Made by a program: the position numbers and the translations under genes. Below, piece after piece: positions 50,584 to 60,765 of a stretch of DNA of 64,000 nucleotides; the stretch's first letter is position 1, and every line of letters starts with the position of its first letter. Location: NCBI GenBank assembly GCA_910575245.1, contig CAJTEN010000002.1, positions 207,185 to 271,184 on the forward strand, read 5' to 3'. The notes under the pieces were generated by a model, which was given only the letters and a program-made list of their open reading frames with translations, made no database searches and was not told where the DNA came from. The DNA comes from Clostridia bacterium (GTDB lineage Bacteria > Bacillota > Clostridia > Lachnospirales > Lachnospiraceae).

Positions 50584-51417
50584 TTATACAACGGTATTAC
50601 TTCCGGCAAACAAATCCAGGATGCTGTTGTAGGCGGCCGCGGCTGTCATGGAAGCCGCAGGGCTGTCCGATGTCGGAGCGGCTTGGTCATCCGGTGAGCC
50701 TTTTGTGAGGAAGCTGTGCTGACGCTGGCTGCTTGCATACTGATGCTTTGCGTATTCTTCCCGGGCGGCGGCTTTCTGTGCCATGTCTCTCTGGACAGAG
50801 CGCTCCACTTGTTCCTTCAGCAGTTTCTTCATGCGCTTATGTCTCTTGATCCACCAGTCTTCTTCATCGTCATCGTCATCCGGCTTGCTGCCTTTCAATG
50901 CGGCCTTGCTGAAGCCGACTCCGCGGTGCTCTTCAATGGAAGCCCCGAACTGCTCGTAGATGATGCAGCCATCGTTGTCGCCCCAGCCGAAGAAGGGATT
51001 GCGTACGGAACGGTCCTCTACGAAATACCCCAGGATCCAGGCTTCATAATCCGGGTCTTTGCGCATCTGTTCCCAGCCTTCATCGGAAATGGAGATGGTT
51101 GTCGTATTGTTCATCTGTGTGTAGTCATAAGGAATCGTGTCCAGCAGAGCATAGAAATAAGCCTGATATTCTGCCATTGACATATCTTCGGTGGATATGC
51201 CCTTGCCGTATTTCTCCCGTACGGCTCTGCCGGCTTTCAACTGCTGGTCTACATGACTGGCGCGGTCAGGATTTTTTCGTTTGAACGCATCGACCACGCT
51301 TTCCTGTACGTGATTCTTGAAGCTATCAGCGGAACTTGTCTTTTGTGTGGAACTCCCGTCAGGGATTCCGGATGTTGTTATCGGATAATTGATTGCGGAT
51401 GTGTTTACTATACTCAT
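50584..51417 (-). CDS. Hypothetical protein, highly charged, no recognised domain
   Basis: A 277-residue protein. Residues 1-35 are Ser/Thr-rich, like secreted flagellar-type N-termini (MSIVNTSAINYPITTSG). Residues 80-165 form a folded-looking core (MSMAEYQAYFYALLDTIPYD, ISISDEGWEQMRKDPDYEAWILGYF, NPFFGWGDNDGCIIYEQFG). An aspartate run DDDDDEEDWW then a basic coiled stretch (HKRMKKLLKEQVERSVQRDM) and an Ala/Ser-rich tail follow. I recall similar hypothetical proteins in Lachnospiraceae, often in several copies, but no function. GGAGGG lies before the ATG. Confidence 0.7.
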   Translation of the reverse strand: MSIVNTSAINYPITTSGIPDGSSTQKTSSADSFKNHVQESVVDAFKRKNPDRASHVDQQLKAGRAVREKYGKGISTEDMSMAEYQAYFYALLDTIPYDYTQMNNTTTISISDEGWEQMRKDPDYEAWILGYFVEDRSVRNPFFGWGDNDGCIIYEQFGASIEEHRGVGFSKAALKGSKPDDDDDEEDWWIKRHKRMKKLLKEQVERSVQRDMAQKAAAREEYAKHQYASSQRQHSFLTKGSPDDQAAPTSDSPAASMTAAAAYNSILDLFAGSNTVV

Positions 51418-51532
51418 AATCTGTCCCTCCGTTTATAAACCTGAATCCTTTCAAAACTTTTCGTCATAAATTTCAGAAGGGATTAGCAGAAAGCAATGAA
51501 ATGGGGGATTTGTGTCATAAATTATGCCTATA

Positions 51533-51561
51533 TTGCAATTCTTACGTGCATACGGTAAAAT
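51533..51561 (+). promoter_or_regulatory. Promoter of the AAA-ATPase/nuclease-like gene
   Basis: TTGCAA (51533-51538), a 17-base spacer and TAAAAT (51556-51561), 57 bases before the chosen ATG. Confidence 0.6.
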
Positions 51562-51617
51562 GAACATGATTTATAAGGTTGGACGGCAGAGGTTTTGGAA
51601 GGGAGAGCGTAGGTAAT

Positions 51618-53222
51618 ATGGGGATGTATCTCAACATAGGAAATGCGGGATTTCAATCTGTCCGTAAGGGATTTTACGTTGATAAGTCGGGACTGATTTC
51701 ATTTATGAACGGTACGCTTGGGACGAAGGATAAACTGACATGCGTAAGCCGGCCGAGAAGGTTCGGGAAGTCATTCGCAACGCAGATGCTGTGTGCCTAT
51801 TACGACAAAAGCTGTGATTCCAGGAATTTATTCTGTGATTTGAAGATTGCCGGGGATCCTGCGTTTGAGGAATTCCTGAATCAATATGATGTGATCTACC
51901 TGGATATTACGTGGTTTATTTCGATTGAGAAGGATGTGAGAAATACCGTCGCTTATCTCCAGGAACAGGTGATAAAGGAATTGAGTGTCGTTTATCCGCC
52001 TGTTAAGAAAGAGGATTCACTTCCGGTGATGCTTGCAAAGGTCGCTGAAATGACAGGACATAGATTTATAATTATAATAGATGAGTGGGATGCATTATTC
52101 AGAGAGGTGCAGTCTGATATTGACTTACAGAAAGAATATCTTCAGCTGCTCAGGGGTCTGTTTAAGAGCAGCCTGACGGATAAAATGATCGAAGCGGCCT
52201 ATATGACGGGAATTCTGCCGATTAAGAAATACGGTACACAGTCGGCGCTGACTGACTTCAGAGAGTATACGATGCTTCGGCCTAAGAAGCTGGCAGAATA
52301 TGTGGGATTTACAGAAGCAGAGGTAAAAAAACTCTGCCGACAATACAATATGGATTTTGAAGAGACCCAAAGATGGTACGATGGTTATTCTTTCAGCAGG
52401 GCGAAATCCATATACAGCCCTAATTCTGTTGTACAGGCGATCAAAAATGAAGAATTCGGCGATTACTGGACTGAGACCGAGACTTATGAATCCTTAAAGT
52501 TTTATATCAGTTTGAATGAAGACGGATTAAAGGATGCTGTCATATCTATGCTGGGTGGAGAAAGATGCAGGATTAATACACGTACATTTCAGAATGATAT
52601 GTCTAATATTAAGAGTAAGGATGACGTACTGACATTACTGGTCCATCTGGGATATCTTGCTTATGATTCCGACAGGAATGAAGTATATATTCCCAATCAG
52701 GAAGTGGCGGATGAATTTAAGAGTGCGGTGGAGTACAGCGGATGGCAGGGGGTATCTACAGCATTGCGGAAATCGGAGGAATTGCTGGATGCGACATTGC
52801 AGGAAAATGCGCAGGAAGTAGCAGACAGGATTGATGAAATTCATCTTGCCAATACGTCAGTTCTGGCATACAACAATGAGAATGCTTTAAGCTGTGTCAT
52901 TACGATTGCTTATTATGTAGCGCAGAAAGACTATATTATGATAAGAGAAATGCCGTCCGGCAAAGGGTTTGCGGATATTGCATTTCTGCCGAGGAAGCAT
53001 GTGGACAAACCAGCGATGCTCATAGAATTGAAGTGGGATAAGTCGGCTCAGGGTGCAATAAGCCAGATCAGGGAAAAGAACTATGCGGGAGTATTGGATG
53101 AGTACAGGGGGAATCTTCTGCTGGTGGGAGTAAACTATAACAAAAAAGATAAAAAGCATGAGTGCATCATTGAGAGATATACCAGCCAGAAACCACCGAA
53201 AGAAATATTTGGACGTATCTGA
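51618..53222 (+). CDS. AAA-ATPase-like protein with a C-terminal PD-(D/E)XK nuclease-type domain
   Basis: A 534-residue protein. The AAA-ATPase-like domain (residues 1-290) opens YLNIGNAGFQSVRKGFYVDKSGLI, with a Walker A variant SRPRRFGKSFATQ and Walker B IIIIDEWDALF. The C-terminal PD-(D/E)XK-type domain (DUF1703; residues about 400-534) shows GFADIAFLPRK and MLIELKWDKSAQGAISQIREKNY. The family is abundant in gut Firmicutes and Bacteroides, frequently in many copies, and its role is unsettled (defence or mobile-element related functions are suggested). GGAAGGGAG suits ATG at 51618 rather than the upstream ATG at 51579. Confidence 0.88.
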   Translation: MGMYLNIGNAGFQSVRKGFYVDKSGLISFMNGTLGTKDKLTCVSRPRRFGKSFATQMLCAYYDKSCDSRNLFCDLKIAGDPAFEEFLNQYDVIYLDITWFISIEKDVRNTVAYLQEQVIKELSVVYPPVKKEDSLPVMLAKVAEMTGHRFIIIIDEWDALFREVQSDIDLQKEYLQLLRGLFKSSLTDKMIEAAYMTGILPIKKYGTQSALTDFREYTMLRPKKLAEYVGFTEAEVKKLCRQYNMDFEETQRWYDGYSFSRAKSIYSPNSVVQAIKNEEFGDYWTETETYESLKFYISLNEDGLKDAVISMLGGERCRINTRTFQNDMSNIKSKDDVLTLLVHLGYLAYDSDRNEVYIPNQEVADEFKSAVEYSGWQGVSTALRKSEELLDATLQENAQEVADRIDEIHLANTSVLAYNNENALSCVITIAYYVAQKDYIMIREMPSGKGFADIAFLPRKHVDKPAMLIELKWDKSAQGAISQIREKNYAGVLDEYRGNLLLVGVNYNKKDKKHECIIERYTSQKPPKEIFGRI

Positions 53223-53329
53223 GTCGGATATGGTATATTTATATAAGACTGTGACAGATACGGAATATCCAAAGAAAGGATATATCAAAGAACAGCAATT
53301 TTAGGAATGGAAAAGGAGGACATACAATC

Positions 53330-55033
53330 ATGAAATTTTCTGAAATGCCTTACGAGCGTCCCGATATACAGGACGTAAAGAATCAGCTTGTGGAGCTGAC
53401 GAAGCGCCTGAAAGGTGCGGCGGACTATGCTGCGGCGAAAGATGTTTTTCTGGAGATGGAAGAACTGTCAAAGCATGTGGAGACACAGTCTACGCTCGCC
53501 CACATTCGCCACAGCATTGACACCCGGGACAAGTTCTATGATGAAGAGATCAAGTTTTGGAACGGAGCCATGCCGGAATTGGAAGAACACTTTCAGACAT
53601 GGAACCATACGATGCTTGACAGCTCTTTCCGCCCGGAATTCGAGAAAGAGTATGGCAATATGATGTTCCTGAATACGGAGATGGAGCTGAAGACATTTTC
53701 CCCGGAGATTATTCAGGAACTGCAGCAGGAGAATGATCTGAAACAGGAATACGATAAACTGCTGGCTTCGGCACAGATCTCTTTTGAGGACGGTACGTAT
53801 ACGCTTTCCCAAATGACTCCATTTAAGACGGACAAGGATGATATGCGCCGTCTTGCCGCATGGAAGGCGGAAGGGCAGTGGTATAAGGATCATCAGGCGG
53901 AGCTTGACAGACTGTATGATGAACTGGTGCACCTGCGGGATGCAATGGGACGTAAGCTTGGCTATGACGGTTATACACAGCTTGGTTATTACCGGATGAT
54001 GCGCAACTGCTATACGAAAGAGGACGTGGAGAAGTTCCGTGCCGCAGTCGTGAAATATCTGGTACCGGTGGCCAGTGGAATCTATCAGGAACAGGCCAGA
54101 CGCCTGGGCAAAGAATATCCCATGAGCTTTGCGGACAATGCGCTGGCTTTCCGTTCCGGCAACGCAAGGCCGGTGGGAACGCCGGATGATATTCTGGCTC
54201 ACGGCAGGAAGTTCTATGACGAATTAAGTCCGGAAACCAGTGCGTTTTTCCGCACCATGTTGGACAGGGAGCTGATGGATGTCTTGTCTACGGAAGGCAA
54301 GGCGGGCGGCGGATACTGTACCAGCATTCCGGATTACAAGGTGCCTTTCATCTTCGCGAATTTCAACGGCACACAGCATGATGTGGAAGTGGTGACTCAT
54401 GAGGCAGGACATGCCTTTGCAGCATGGATGAACCGTGACAGAGTGCCGATGTCATCTGTCTGGCCGTCACTGGAGGCATGTGAAGTGCATTCTATGTCGA
54501 TGGAATTCTTCGCATGGAAATGGGCGGAGGGATTCTTCGGAGAGGACACCCGTAAATTCTACTATGCCCATTTGTCCGATGCACTGACATTTATTCCTTA
54601 CGGTACCATGGTAGACCACTTCCAGCATGAAGTATTCGAGAAGCCTGATATGACACCGGCAGACCGTCATGTACTGTGGAAAGAACTGCTTGGCGTCTAT
54701 ATGCCCTGGATGCGTCTGGACGGAGAGATTCCTTTCTATGCCGACGGAGAGGGCTGGCAGAGGCAGCATCATATTTATGACCGTCCGTTCTATTATATTG
54801 ATTATTGTCTGGCACAGACGGTGGCGCTGCAGTTCTGGGCGAGAATCCAGAAAGACCCGAAGGCGGCATGGGAGAATTATATGGCTTATACGAAGCAGGG
54901 CGGCAGCGCCGTATTTACGGATCTTCTGAAGAACGCCGGCCTGGACAATCCGTTCGAGGAGAACTGCCTTAAGGAAGTTTGCGCGGCGGCGCGCAAATGG
55001 CTGGAAGAGTATGATTTAGAGGGACTGGCATAA
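53330..55033 (+). CDS. M3 family oligoendopeptidase
   Basis: A 567-residue cytoplasmic metallopeptidase with the HExxH zinc motif in VVTHEAGHAFAAWM, a downstream glutamate ligand in SLEACEVHSMSMEFF and the substrate-binding HHIYDRPFYYIDYCLAQTVALQFW that marks M3 oligopeptidases. It would trim short peptides taken up by the cell. It lies close to the peptide ABC operon at 55778-63251, with which it could work. AAAAGGAGG precedes the ATG. Confidence 0.95.
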   Translation: MKFSEMPYERPDIQDVKNQLVELTKRLKGAADYAAAKDVFLEMEELSKHVETQSTLAHIRHSIDTRDKFYDEEIKFWNGAMPELEEHFQTWNHTMLDSSFRPEFEKEYGNMMFLNTEMELKTFSPEIIQELQQENDLKQEYDKLLASAQISFEDGTYTLSQMTPFKTDKDDMRRLAAWKAEGQWYKDHQAELDRLYDELVHLRDAMGRKLGYDGYTQLGYYRMMRNCYTKEDVEKFRAAVVKYLVPVASGIYQEQARRLGKEYPMSFADNALAFRSGNARPVGTPDDILAHGRKFYDELSPETSAFFRTMLDRELMDVLSTEGKAGGGYCTSIPDYKVPFIFANFNGTQHDVEVVTHEAGHAFAAWMNRDRVPMSSVWPSLEACEVHSMSMEFFAWKWAEGFFGEDTRKFYYAHLSDALTFIPYGTMVDHFQHEVFEKPDMTPADRHVLWKELLGVYMPWMRLDGEIPFYADGEGWQRQHHIYDRPFYYIDYCLAQTVALQFWARIQKDPKAAWENYMAYTKQGGSAVFTDLLKNAGLDNPFEENCLKEVCAAARKWLEEYDLEGLA

Positions 55034-55107
55034 AACATGGACCAACCCTAAGGCGGCAAATGGCTAAATGCACATGCCCGGTGAAAGCATGGAGGAGAGC
55101 GCAGAAT

Positions 55108-55632
55108 ATGGCAGGGCAGAAGAAGCAGGACAGAAGAGATTATCTTAAGTATTTCGAGAAAAGTTCGGGAGGCGGCTATGTCTACACAGGAACCACATGG
55201 CAGGCCGATCCCGTCCTGCGGCGCCGGATGCTTGTGAGGCTATGGGCGCTGCAGGGGATTATGCTTATTTCGGTTATCCTTCCGGGGATTGTGACTACGG
55301 CGGGGCTTCTCAATACCTTTTATGTGATCATACCTTATGTATTCTGGTTCCTTTCTGATGTTGTCTTAACTTATACACTCGGAAGCATTACTTTTGGAGG
55401 CAATCCGATGCGGGATTATATTTACCGGCGCAGTGTGGCGCAGTATACATTCCGCAACGGCTTTCCCCTTGCGGGCGCTGCGATGACAGCGCTGGCTATG
55501 GTTGCTTTTCTTCTGCGGGGCGGAAACGGGAAGGGAGCGGTATTATGCTTTATCTGCTGTGCCGTGCAGATCACGGTATCTGTTAGTGCAAGACGGATCA
55601 GGATTACTGATATCTGGAATACTTTTGGTTGA
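55108..55632 (+). CDS. Hypothetical membrane protein
   Basis: A 174-residue protein: a cytoplasmic start (MAGQKKQDRRDYLKYFEKSSGGGYVYTGTTW) and four predicted helices (LWALQGIMLISVILPGIV, TFYVIIPYVFWFLSDVVLTY, AAMTALAMVAFLL, GAVLCFICCAVQITVSV). No domain recognised. GGAGGAGAGC before the ATG at 55108 is much better than the site of the longer frame (55060). It lies between the peptidase and the peptide importer in the same direction and may be part of the same functional group. Confidence 0.75.
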   Translation: MAGQKKQDRRDYLKYFEKSSGGGYVYTGTTWQADPVLRRRMLVRLWALQGIMLISVILPGIVTTAGLLNTFYVIIPYVFWFLSDVVLTYTLGSITFGGNPMRDYIYRRSVAQYTFRNGFPLAGAAMTALAMVAFLLRGGNGKGAVLCFICCAVQITVSVSARRIRITDIWNTFG

Positions 55633-55712
55633 ATGTCCGCCGCTAAAATACATATGTCGGCTCTGTTTTTACAAAAAAATTATGGAATCCTCTGGAATTT
55701 CGTGATTTTTAT

Positions 55713-55741
55713 TTGACGAGAATGGTATCTTTATGTAAAAT
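55713..55741 (+). promoter_or_regulatory. Promoter of the peptide importer operon
   Basis: TTGACG (55713-55718), a 17-base spacer and TAAAAT (55736-55741), 36 bases before the binding-protein ATG. Confidence 0.78.
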
Positions 55742-55777
55742 AGAAAAGGAAATTTTTATAGAAAGGGAGGTTTTTTA

Positions 55778-58102
55778 ATGAAAAAGAAATGTGTGGCATT
55801 GCTGTTGTCTACAGCGATGGTAGTTTCATTGACGGCCTGCGGCGGCGGAAGCGACGCTCCGGCAACCGATGAGGCGCCTGCAGAGAGCAGCGGAGAAACA
55901 ACAGAACCGGGCGAGGAGGATGCTTCCGGAGAGGAGTCATCTGATTCTGCATCAGCGCCTGCCAATGATACACTGGTAGCCAGTGTAGAGCAGGGATTGG
56001 AGGGCAAGTTCTCGCCGTTCTTTGCATTGGCTACGAACGATGTGACGATCGATGAGATGGTCCGTGTTTATACGCTGGAGGTTGACCGTGTGGGCAATCC
56101 GATCCTGAAGGGGATTGAAGGTGAGACCCGTTCTTACAACGGAACAGACTATACTTATTACACAGCGTCCGATATCGAGATCACGGAGAATGATGACGGT
56201 ACTGTTTACTATGATATGACGATCCGCGATGACATTCAGTTTACCGACGGGCATGTGGCTGACATTGATGATGTAATTTTCTCAATGTATGTATTTCTGG
56301 ATCCTACTTATGACGGAAACGCTACCTTATATTCCACACCGATCGAAGGGCTTGATGCGTACAGAAACGGTATGGAACCGCTCTACAGCCTGCTGATTAA
56401 GGCTGGTGAGGACAATACGGATTTTACTAACTGGGATGAAGCGACACAGAAAGCATTCTGGGAGACAGATTTCCCGGCAGCGCAGGAAGGGTTCGCTCAG
56501 GCAATCCTTGATTACTGTATCGCGAACGGATTAGCGGCAGAAGGTGATCCGGTAGAGGCGATCACGCCTAACTGGGGATTCGAGACGGCGGAAGGCGCTA
56601 CGGTTCAGGATTTCTTCAACGTGATGTTAGAGAAGTATGAAGGCGATTACAATGCTTTGTCTGATGCAGAGCAGGCGGACGGCGTTACCATCTGGGGACT
56701 TCTTGATCCCGCTTACCATGTTGGTGTTGAGACCGGCGATTCTGCACAGAATATTTCCGGCATCCAGCGTACAGGCGATTATTCCATGCGCGTTGTTGCC
56801 ACCAATGTGGATGCGTCAATGATCTACCAGCTGCAGGTTCCGATCGCTCCGATGCACTACTATGGGGACGAGAGTCTGTATGATTATGAGAACAACAGCT
56901 TCGGATTCCCGAAGGGTGATCTGTCCGGCGTGAAGGAGAAGACAGGTAAGTCTCTGGGAGCCGGTCCTTATATCATGAAGGATTATTCCAACGGTGTTGT
57001 CTATATGGATGCTAATCCGAATTACTTCAAGGGTGCGCCCAAGATCGCGCATTTGAATTTCATGGAAGCTGCCGAGGCAGATAAGGTAACAGGTATCACG
57101 GCAGGTACGATGGATATCACGGATCCCAGCTATTCTACGGATATTGCCAGCCAGGTTGCGGATATCAACGGCACGGAAGATCTGGACGGACCGCAGATTA
57201 CGACCCGTCTGATCGATTACCGCGGCTATGGTTATGTAGGCCTTGCGGCTAATAATGTCAAGGTAGGCAGCGACCCTGCTTCCGACGAATCCCGTAACCT
57301 GCGGAAAGCGATCGCTACCGTGATCGCGGCATACCGTGATGAGGGTATTGACTCTTATTACGGGAACACAGCGTCCGTTATTAACTATCCGATTTCCAAT
57401 ACATCCTGGGCAGCGCCTCAGGTTACGGATGACGGCTATCAGATTGCTTATTCCGTAGACGTAGAAGGGAATCCGATCTATACGGACGGCATGTCCACAG
57501 AAGACAGATATGCGGCAGCCCTGGAGGCAGCGCTTGGTTATCTGGAAGCTGCGGGCTATACGGTAGAGGACGGTAAGGTTACGGCGGCTCCTTCAGGCGC
57601 TAAGCTTGAGTACCAGGTAAATATCGGTGCAGGCGGTGCAGGCGACCATCCTTCTTTCCTGATCCTGAAGAATGCCAGCGATGCACTGGCTACCATCGGC
57701 ATTACCCTGACGGTAAACGACCTTGCAAACGCAAGTGATCTGTATGCTTCTTATCAGACAGGTGTTGCGGATATGTGGTGTGCGGCATGGCAGGCAGGTA
57801 CCGATCCGGATATGTTCCAGCTGTATCACAGTGACGGTTCTACCAACTACTATCAGATCGATGACGCGGATCTGGATGAGATGATCGAGGCAGCGCGTCT
57901 GTCCACAGACCAGACATATCGTAAGGGTCTGTACAAGGCGGCTATGGAGATCATCATGGACTGGGGCGTAGAGCTTCCTGTCTATCAGCGTTCCGAGTGC
58001 GTCATGATGTCCTCTGAGCGTGTCAATGTAGATACACTTCCGCAGGATATGACACCTTATCTGTCCTGGCAGCAGGAAGTACAGAATATCGAAATGAAAT
58101 AA
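55778..58102 (+). CDS. Peptide ABC transporter substrate-binding lipoprotein (family 5)
   Basis: The lipobox ends at C21 (SLTAC), then an acidic linker. The family-5 (OppA/DppA) fold follows with [54 protein letters not shown] and [19 protein letters not shown]. At 774 residues it is much longer than the usual 520-600. The additional material lies between residues about 190 and 320 ([21 protein letters not shown]... [19 protein letters not shown]), a clostridial variant. It would bind peptides outside the membrane for the permeases downstream. AAAGGGAGG precedes the ATG. Confidence 0.93.
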   Translation: MKKKCVALLLSTAMVVSLTACGGGSDAPATDEAPAESSGETTEPGEEDASGEESSDSASAPANDTLVASVEQGLEGKFSPFFALATNDVTIDEMVRVYTLEVDRVGNPILKGIEGETRSYNGTDYTYYTASDIEITENDDGTVYYDMTIRDDIQFTDGHVADIDDVIFSMYVFLDPTYDGNATLYSTPIEGLDAYRNGMEPLYSLLIKAGEDNTDFTNWDEATQKAFWETDFPAAQEGFAQAILDYCIANGLAAEGDPVEAITPNWGFETAEGATVQDFFNVMLEKYEGDYNALSDAEQADGVTIWGLLDPAYHVGVETGDSAQNISGIQRTGDYSMRVVATNVDASMIYQLQVPIAPMHYYGDESLYDYENNSFGFPKGDLSGVKEKTGKSLGAGPYIMKDYSNGVVYMDANPNYFKGAPKIAHLNFMEAAEADKVTGITAGTMDITDPSYSTDIASQVADINGTEDLDGPQITTRLIDYRGYGYVGLAANNVKVGSDPASDESRNLRKAIATVIAAYRDEGIDSYYGNTASVINYPISNTSWAAPQVTDDGYQIAYSVDVEGNPIYTDGMSTEDRYAAALEAALGYLEAAGYTVEDGKVTAAPSGAKLEYQVNIGAGGAGDHPSFLILKNASDALATIGITLTVNDLANASDLYASYQTGVADMWCAAWQAGTDPDMFQLYHSDGSTNYYQIDDADLDEMIEAARLSTDQTYRKGLYKAAMEIIMDWGVELPVYQRSECVMMSSERVNVDTLPQDMTPYLSWQQEVQNIEMK

Positions 58103-58135
58103 CAAAACGAGCATAGCTCGTTTACGAGAACAGAG

Positions 58136-58168
58136 AATTCCCTGCTCCGGTTGGGGCAGGGAATTTTT
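58136..58168 (+). terminator. Attenuator hairpin after the peptide-binding protein
   Basis: AATTCCCTGC (58136-58145) pairs exactly with GCAGGGAATT (58156-58165) and is followed by TTT. A shorter hairpin ACGAGC/GCTCGT lies just before it. Confidence 0.8.
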
Positions 58169-58189
58169 CATAAGAAGGAGGGATTATAC

Positions 58190-59176
58190 GTGCGTAACTA
58201 TATCATCAAGCGCATTCTGCTGTCAATCCTCATCCTTTTCAGCGTGACATTCATCATCTATGCCGTTCTGCGCTGCCTGCCCGCGTCTTACGTGGAGACG
58301 ATGGCAATGCAGCTTGCGCAGCAGCCGGGGGCGAAGCCCTATCAGGAATGGCTGGATCAGTTGAATGCTTCCTATGGATTGGATAAGGGTATCATTGCCG
58401 GCTATTTCGTATGGCTGGGAGACTTTGCTCAAGGGAATTTCGGAGACAGTTGGAAATTCACCGTTCCGGTTATCCAGAAGTTTCATGATGTCATCTGGCT
58501 GTCCTTTGTGATGGGAGCGATCGCTTTTATCCTGCAGCTGCTGATCGCGGTGCCGCTGGGGATTGTTGCGGCTACCAGACAGTATTCCCGGGCAGACTAT
58601 GCGATTACGGCAGGCGCTTTGATCGGTATCTCGTTACCGCCGTTCTTCTTTGCAACTTTGCTGAAGCTGGTCTTCGCCGTGAAGCTGCAGTGGTTCGATG
58701 TGTCCGGGCTTGTGGGACGTACCTACGCCCAGCTGGGTTCTTTTGAACAGTTTCTGGACAAGGCCCATCATCTGATCCTCCCGATTGCGACACTGGTCAT
58801 CACATCCATCGGTTCCCTGATGCGCTATACGAGGACGAATATGTTGGAAGTCCTGAATGCCGATTACATACGGACCGCGCGGGCAAAGGGACTGAGTGAA
58901 CATAAGGTAATCTACAAGCATGCGTTCCGTAACACATTGATTCCGTTGGTAACAATTATCGGGGGTTCCCTGCCGGGTCTCTTCTCGGGAGCGCAGATCA
59001 CGGAGACGCTGTTCTCCATTCCGGGAATCGGCTGGACGGCCTATCAGGCCATGATCATCGGAGATATTCCCTTTACCATGTTTTATATGACTTTTATTGC
59101 TGTTTTGACCCTGGCAAGCAATCTGCTTACCGATATTCTCTATGCCGTGGTGGATCCCCGCGTGCGTATCGCTTAG
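58190..59176 (+). CDS. Peptide ABC transporter permease (OppB/DppB type)
   Basis: The 328-residue permease starts VRNYIIKRILLSILILFSVTFIIYAVL, the usual OppB start, read from GTG at 58190, which has AGGAGG eight bases ahead; no ATG start fits. The Opp/Dpp loop ARAKGLSEHKVIYKHAFRNTLIPLVTIIG (the ATPase contact) and ETLFSIPGIG are present. It pairs with the OppC-like gene 15 bases downstream. Confidence 0.92.
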   Translation: MRNYIIKRILLSILILFSVTFIIYAVLRCLPASYVETMAMQLAQQPGAKPYQEWLDQLNASYGLDKGIIAGYFVWLGDFAQGNFGDSWKFTVPVIQKFHDVIWLSFVMGAIAFILQLLIAVPLGIVAATRQYSRADYAITAGALIGISLPPFFFATLLKLVFAVKLQWFDVSGLVGRTYAQLGSFEQFLDKAHHLILPIATLVITSIGSLMRYTRTNMLEVLNADYIRTARAKGLSEHKVIYKHAFRNTLIPLVTIIGGSLPGLFSGAQITETLFSIPGIGWTAYQAMIIGDIPFTMFYMTFIAVLTLASNLLTDILYAVVDPRVRIA

Positions 59177-59191
59177 AAAGGAGGAATAGGA

Positions 59192-60748
59192 ATGTCTGAC
59201 ACAAACAATCTGAAGGACGGAAACGGCAGTGTTTCCGAAGAAACGTTGTCTCTGAATGATGACCGGCGTGTCAAAACACTTTCCCCCGGCGCCATGGTTG
59301 TGAAGCGGTTCTTCCGTAACCGGCTGGCGGTGTTGGGGCTGGTGATGCTCGCCATAATGTTCCTGTTTTCTTTTGTGGGCGGTATGGTTTCGCCTTACGG
59401 TGAGGATGAACAGTTTTATACGTATACTTTTCTGGAGAAGGAATATGTAGGTGTGACCAGGAATGAGGATTTCCGGTATGTTTCTGCCGAGGGAGCGGAT
59501 TTCGGCTCGGCAGCCCAGGCGCAGTTTCTGATGGCGCAGATGATGGGGAAGCCGGAATTTGACTATAAAGACGTAACTTACGGGGTAGAGCAGGAAGGAC
59601 AGGATTTCTATGCGATTTCCGTGGACGGATCGGTCATTGCGATCGCTTATAAGGATATCGTCAATGCGGCGGACAACATTGCGGATCTGCCTTTTAGTGT
59701 GAAATATGCGGCCCTGCAGATGTATACCAATGGCAGTACCGGCGCTTTCAGTGCAGATGGACAGGAGTATACGCTGGATGAAGACGGCAATATTATCCAG
59801 GGAGAAGAAGCCGTGGGATATATCAGCCGTTTCGTCGTGCAGTCGAGAGAAAACGGCGTTGTCATTTCCAGAGATTTCAAGGAACGTCTGGAAGAAGTCC
59901 TGGACAACGAAGGTACAGAATTTGTCTATACGGGAGAGGACGGCGAGGAGCATAATTATACGATTACCTATGATGCCGCCGCGAAAGTCTGGTCTGTCAT
60001 GCAGGAGACGGAAACTTACGTATACAGTCAGTATGAGTCTCCTTCCAAGACCCATCCTCTTGGTACGGATGCCAACGGCATGGATATGCTTACCCGCCTG
60101 ATGTACGGAGGAAGAGTCTCTCTGATCATCGGATTCATTGTCGTGATTATCGAGACGGTGTTAGGCGTCATTCTGGGGGGGATATCAGGGTATTTCGGTA
60201 AATGGGTGGATAACCTGATTATGCGTATCGTGGATATCTTCTACTGTATCCCGTCCCTGCCGCTGATTATTATCTTAGGCGCGGCCATGGACGGTATGCG
60301 TGTGGATCCCCAGATCCGTATGTTCTATCTGATGCTGATCCTTGGCTTCCTTGGATGGCCGAGTATTGCCCGCCTTGTCCGGGGACAGATCCTTTCCCTG
60401 CGGGAACAGGAATTCATGACGGCGACGGAAGCCTGCGGAATCCGTGTTTCCCGCCGGATCTTCAAGCATCTGATTCCCAATGTCATTCCCCAGCTGATCG
60501 TCACCTGTACGATGAGTCTCGGTTCGGTAATGCTGATGGAGGCGACGTTGTCTTTCCTGGGACTTGGTGTTAAGTTCCCGTTTGCTTCCTGGGGGAATAT
60601 CATCAATGATGTGAATAACTCCTATGTTTTGACTACTTACTGGTTCATCTGGATTCCGGCGGGTGTCTGCCTGTTGATTGCTGTTCTGGGATTCAACTTT
60701 GTAGGCGACGGGCTGAGGGATGCTTTTGACCCCAGAATGAAGCGTTAG
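59192..60748 (+). CDS. Peptide ABC transporter permease (OppC type) with a large insert
   Basis: The C-terminal 220 residues are a standard OppC permease (HPLGTDANGMDMLTRLMYGGR, EACGIRVSRRIFKHLIPNVIPQLIV, ATLSFLGLGVKFPFASWG). The first helix is at residues 45-68. Between them lies an insert of about 220 residues (70-290), where OppC normally has some 40. By topology it would sit outside the membrane. It contains repeated short beta-like segments around EYTLDEDGNIIQGEEAV and TEFVYTGEDGEEHNYTITYD. I do not recognise a domain; it may help dock the enlarged binding protein at 55778. Confidence 0.9.
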   Translation: MSDTNNLKDGNGSVSEETLSLNDDRRVKTLSPGAMVVKRFFRNRLAVLGLVMLAIMFLFSFVGGMVSPYGEDEQFYTYTFLEKEYVGVTRNEDFRYVSAEGADFGSAAQAQFLMAQMMGKPEFDYKDVTYGVEQEGQDFYAISVDGSVIAIAYKDIVNAADNIADLPFSVKYAALQMYTNGSTGAFSADGQEYTLDEDGNIIQGEEAVGYISRFVVQSRENGVVISRDFKERLEEVLDNEGTEFVYTGEDGEEHNYTITYDAAAKVWSVMQETETYVYSQYESPSKTHPLGTDANGMDMLTRLMYGGRVSLIIGFIVVIIETVLGVILGGISGYFGKWVDNLIMRIVDIFYCIPSLPLIIILGAAMDGMRVDPQIRMFYLMLILGFLGWPSIARLVRGQILSLREQEFMTATEACGIRVSRRIFKHLIPNVIPQLIVTCTMSLGSVMLMEATLSFLGLGVKFPFASWGNIINDVNNSYVLTTYWFIWIPAGVCLLIAVLGFNFVGDGLRDAFDPRMKR

Positions 60749-60765
60749 GGAGGTGCAACTAACTT

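Noticed and set aside
58634-60055. A 473-codon open frame on the minus strand opposite the Opp permease genes
   Set aside because: It lies wholly over two clear permease genes, has no ribosome site, and reads as low-quality Arg/His/Cys-rich sequence typical of an antisense shadow.
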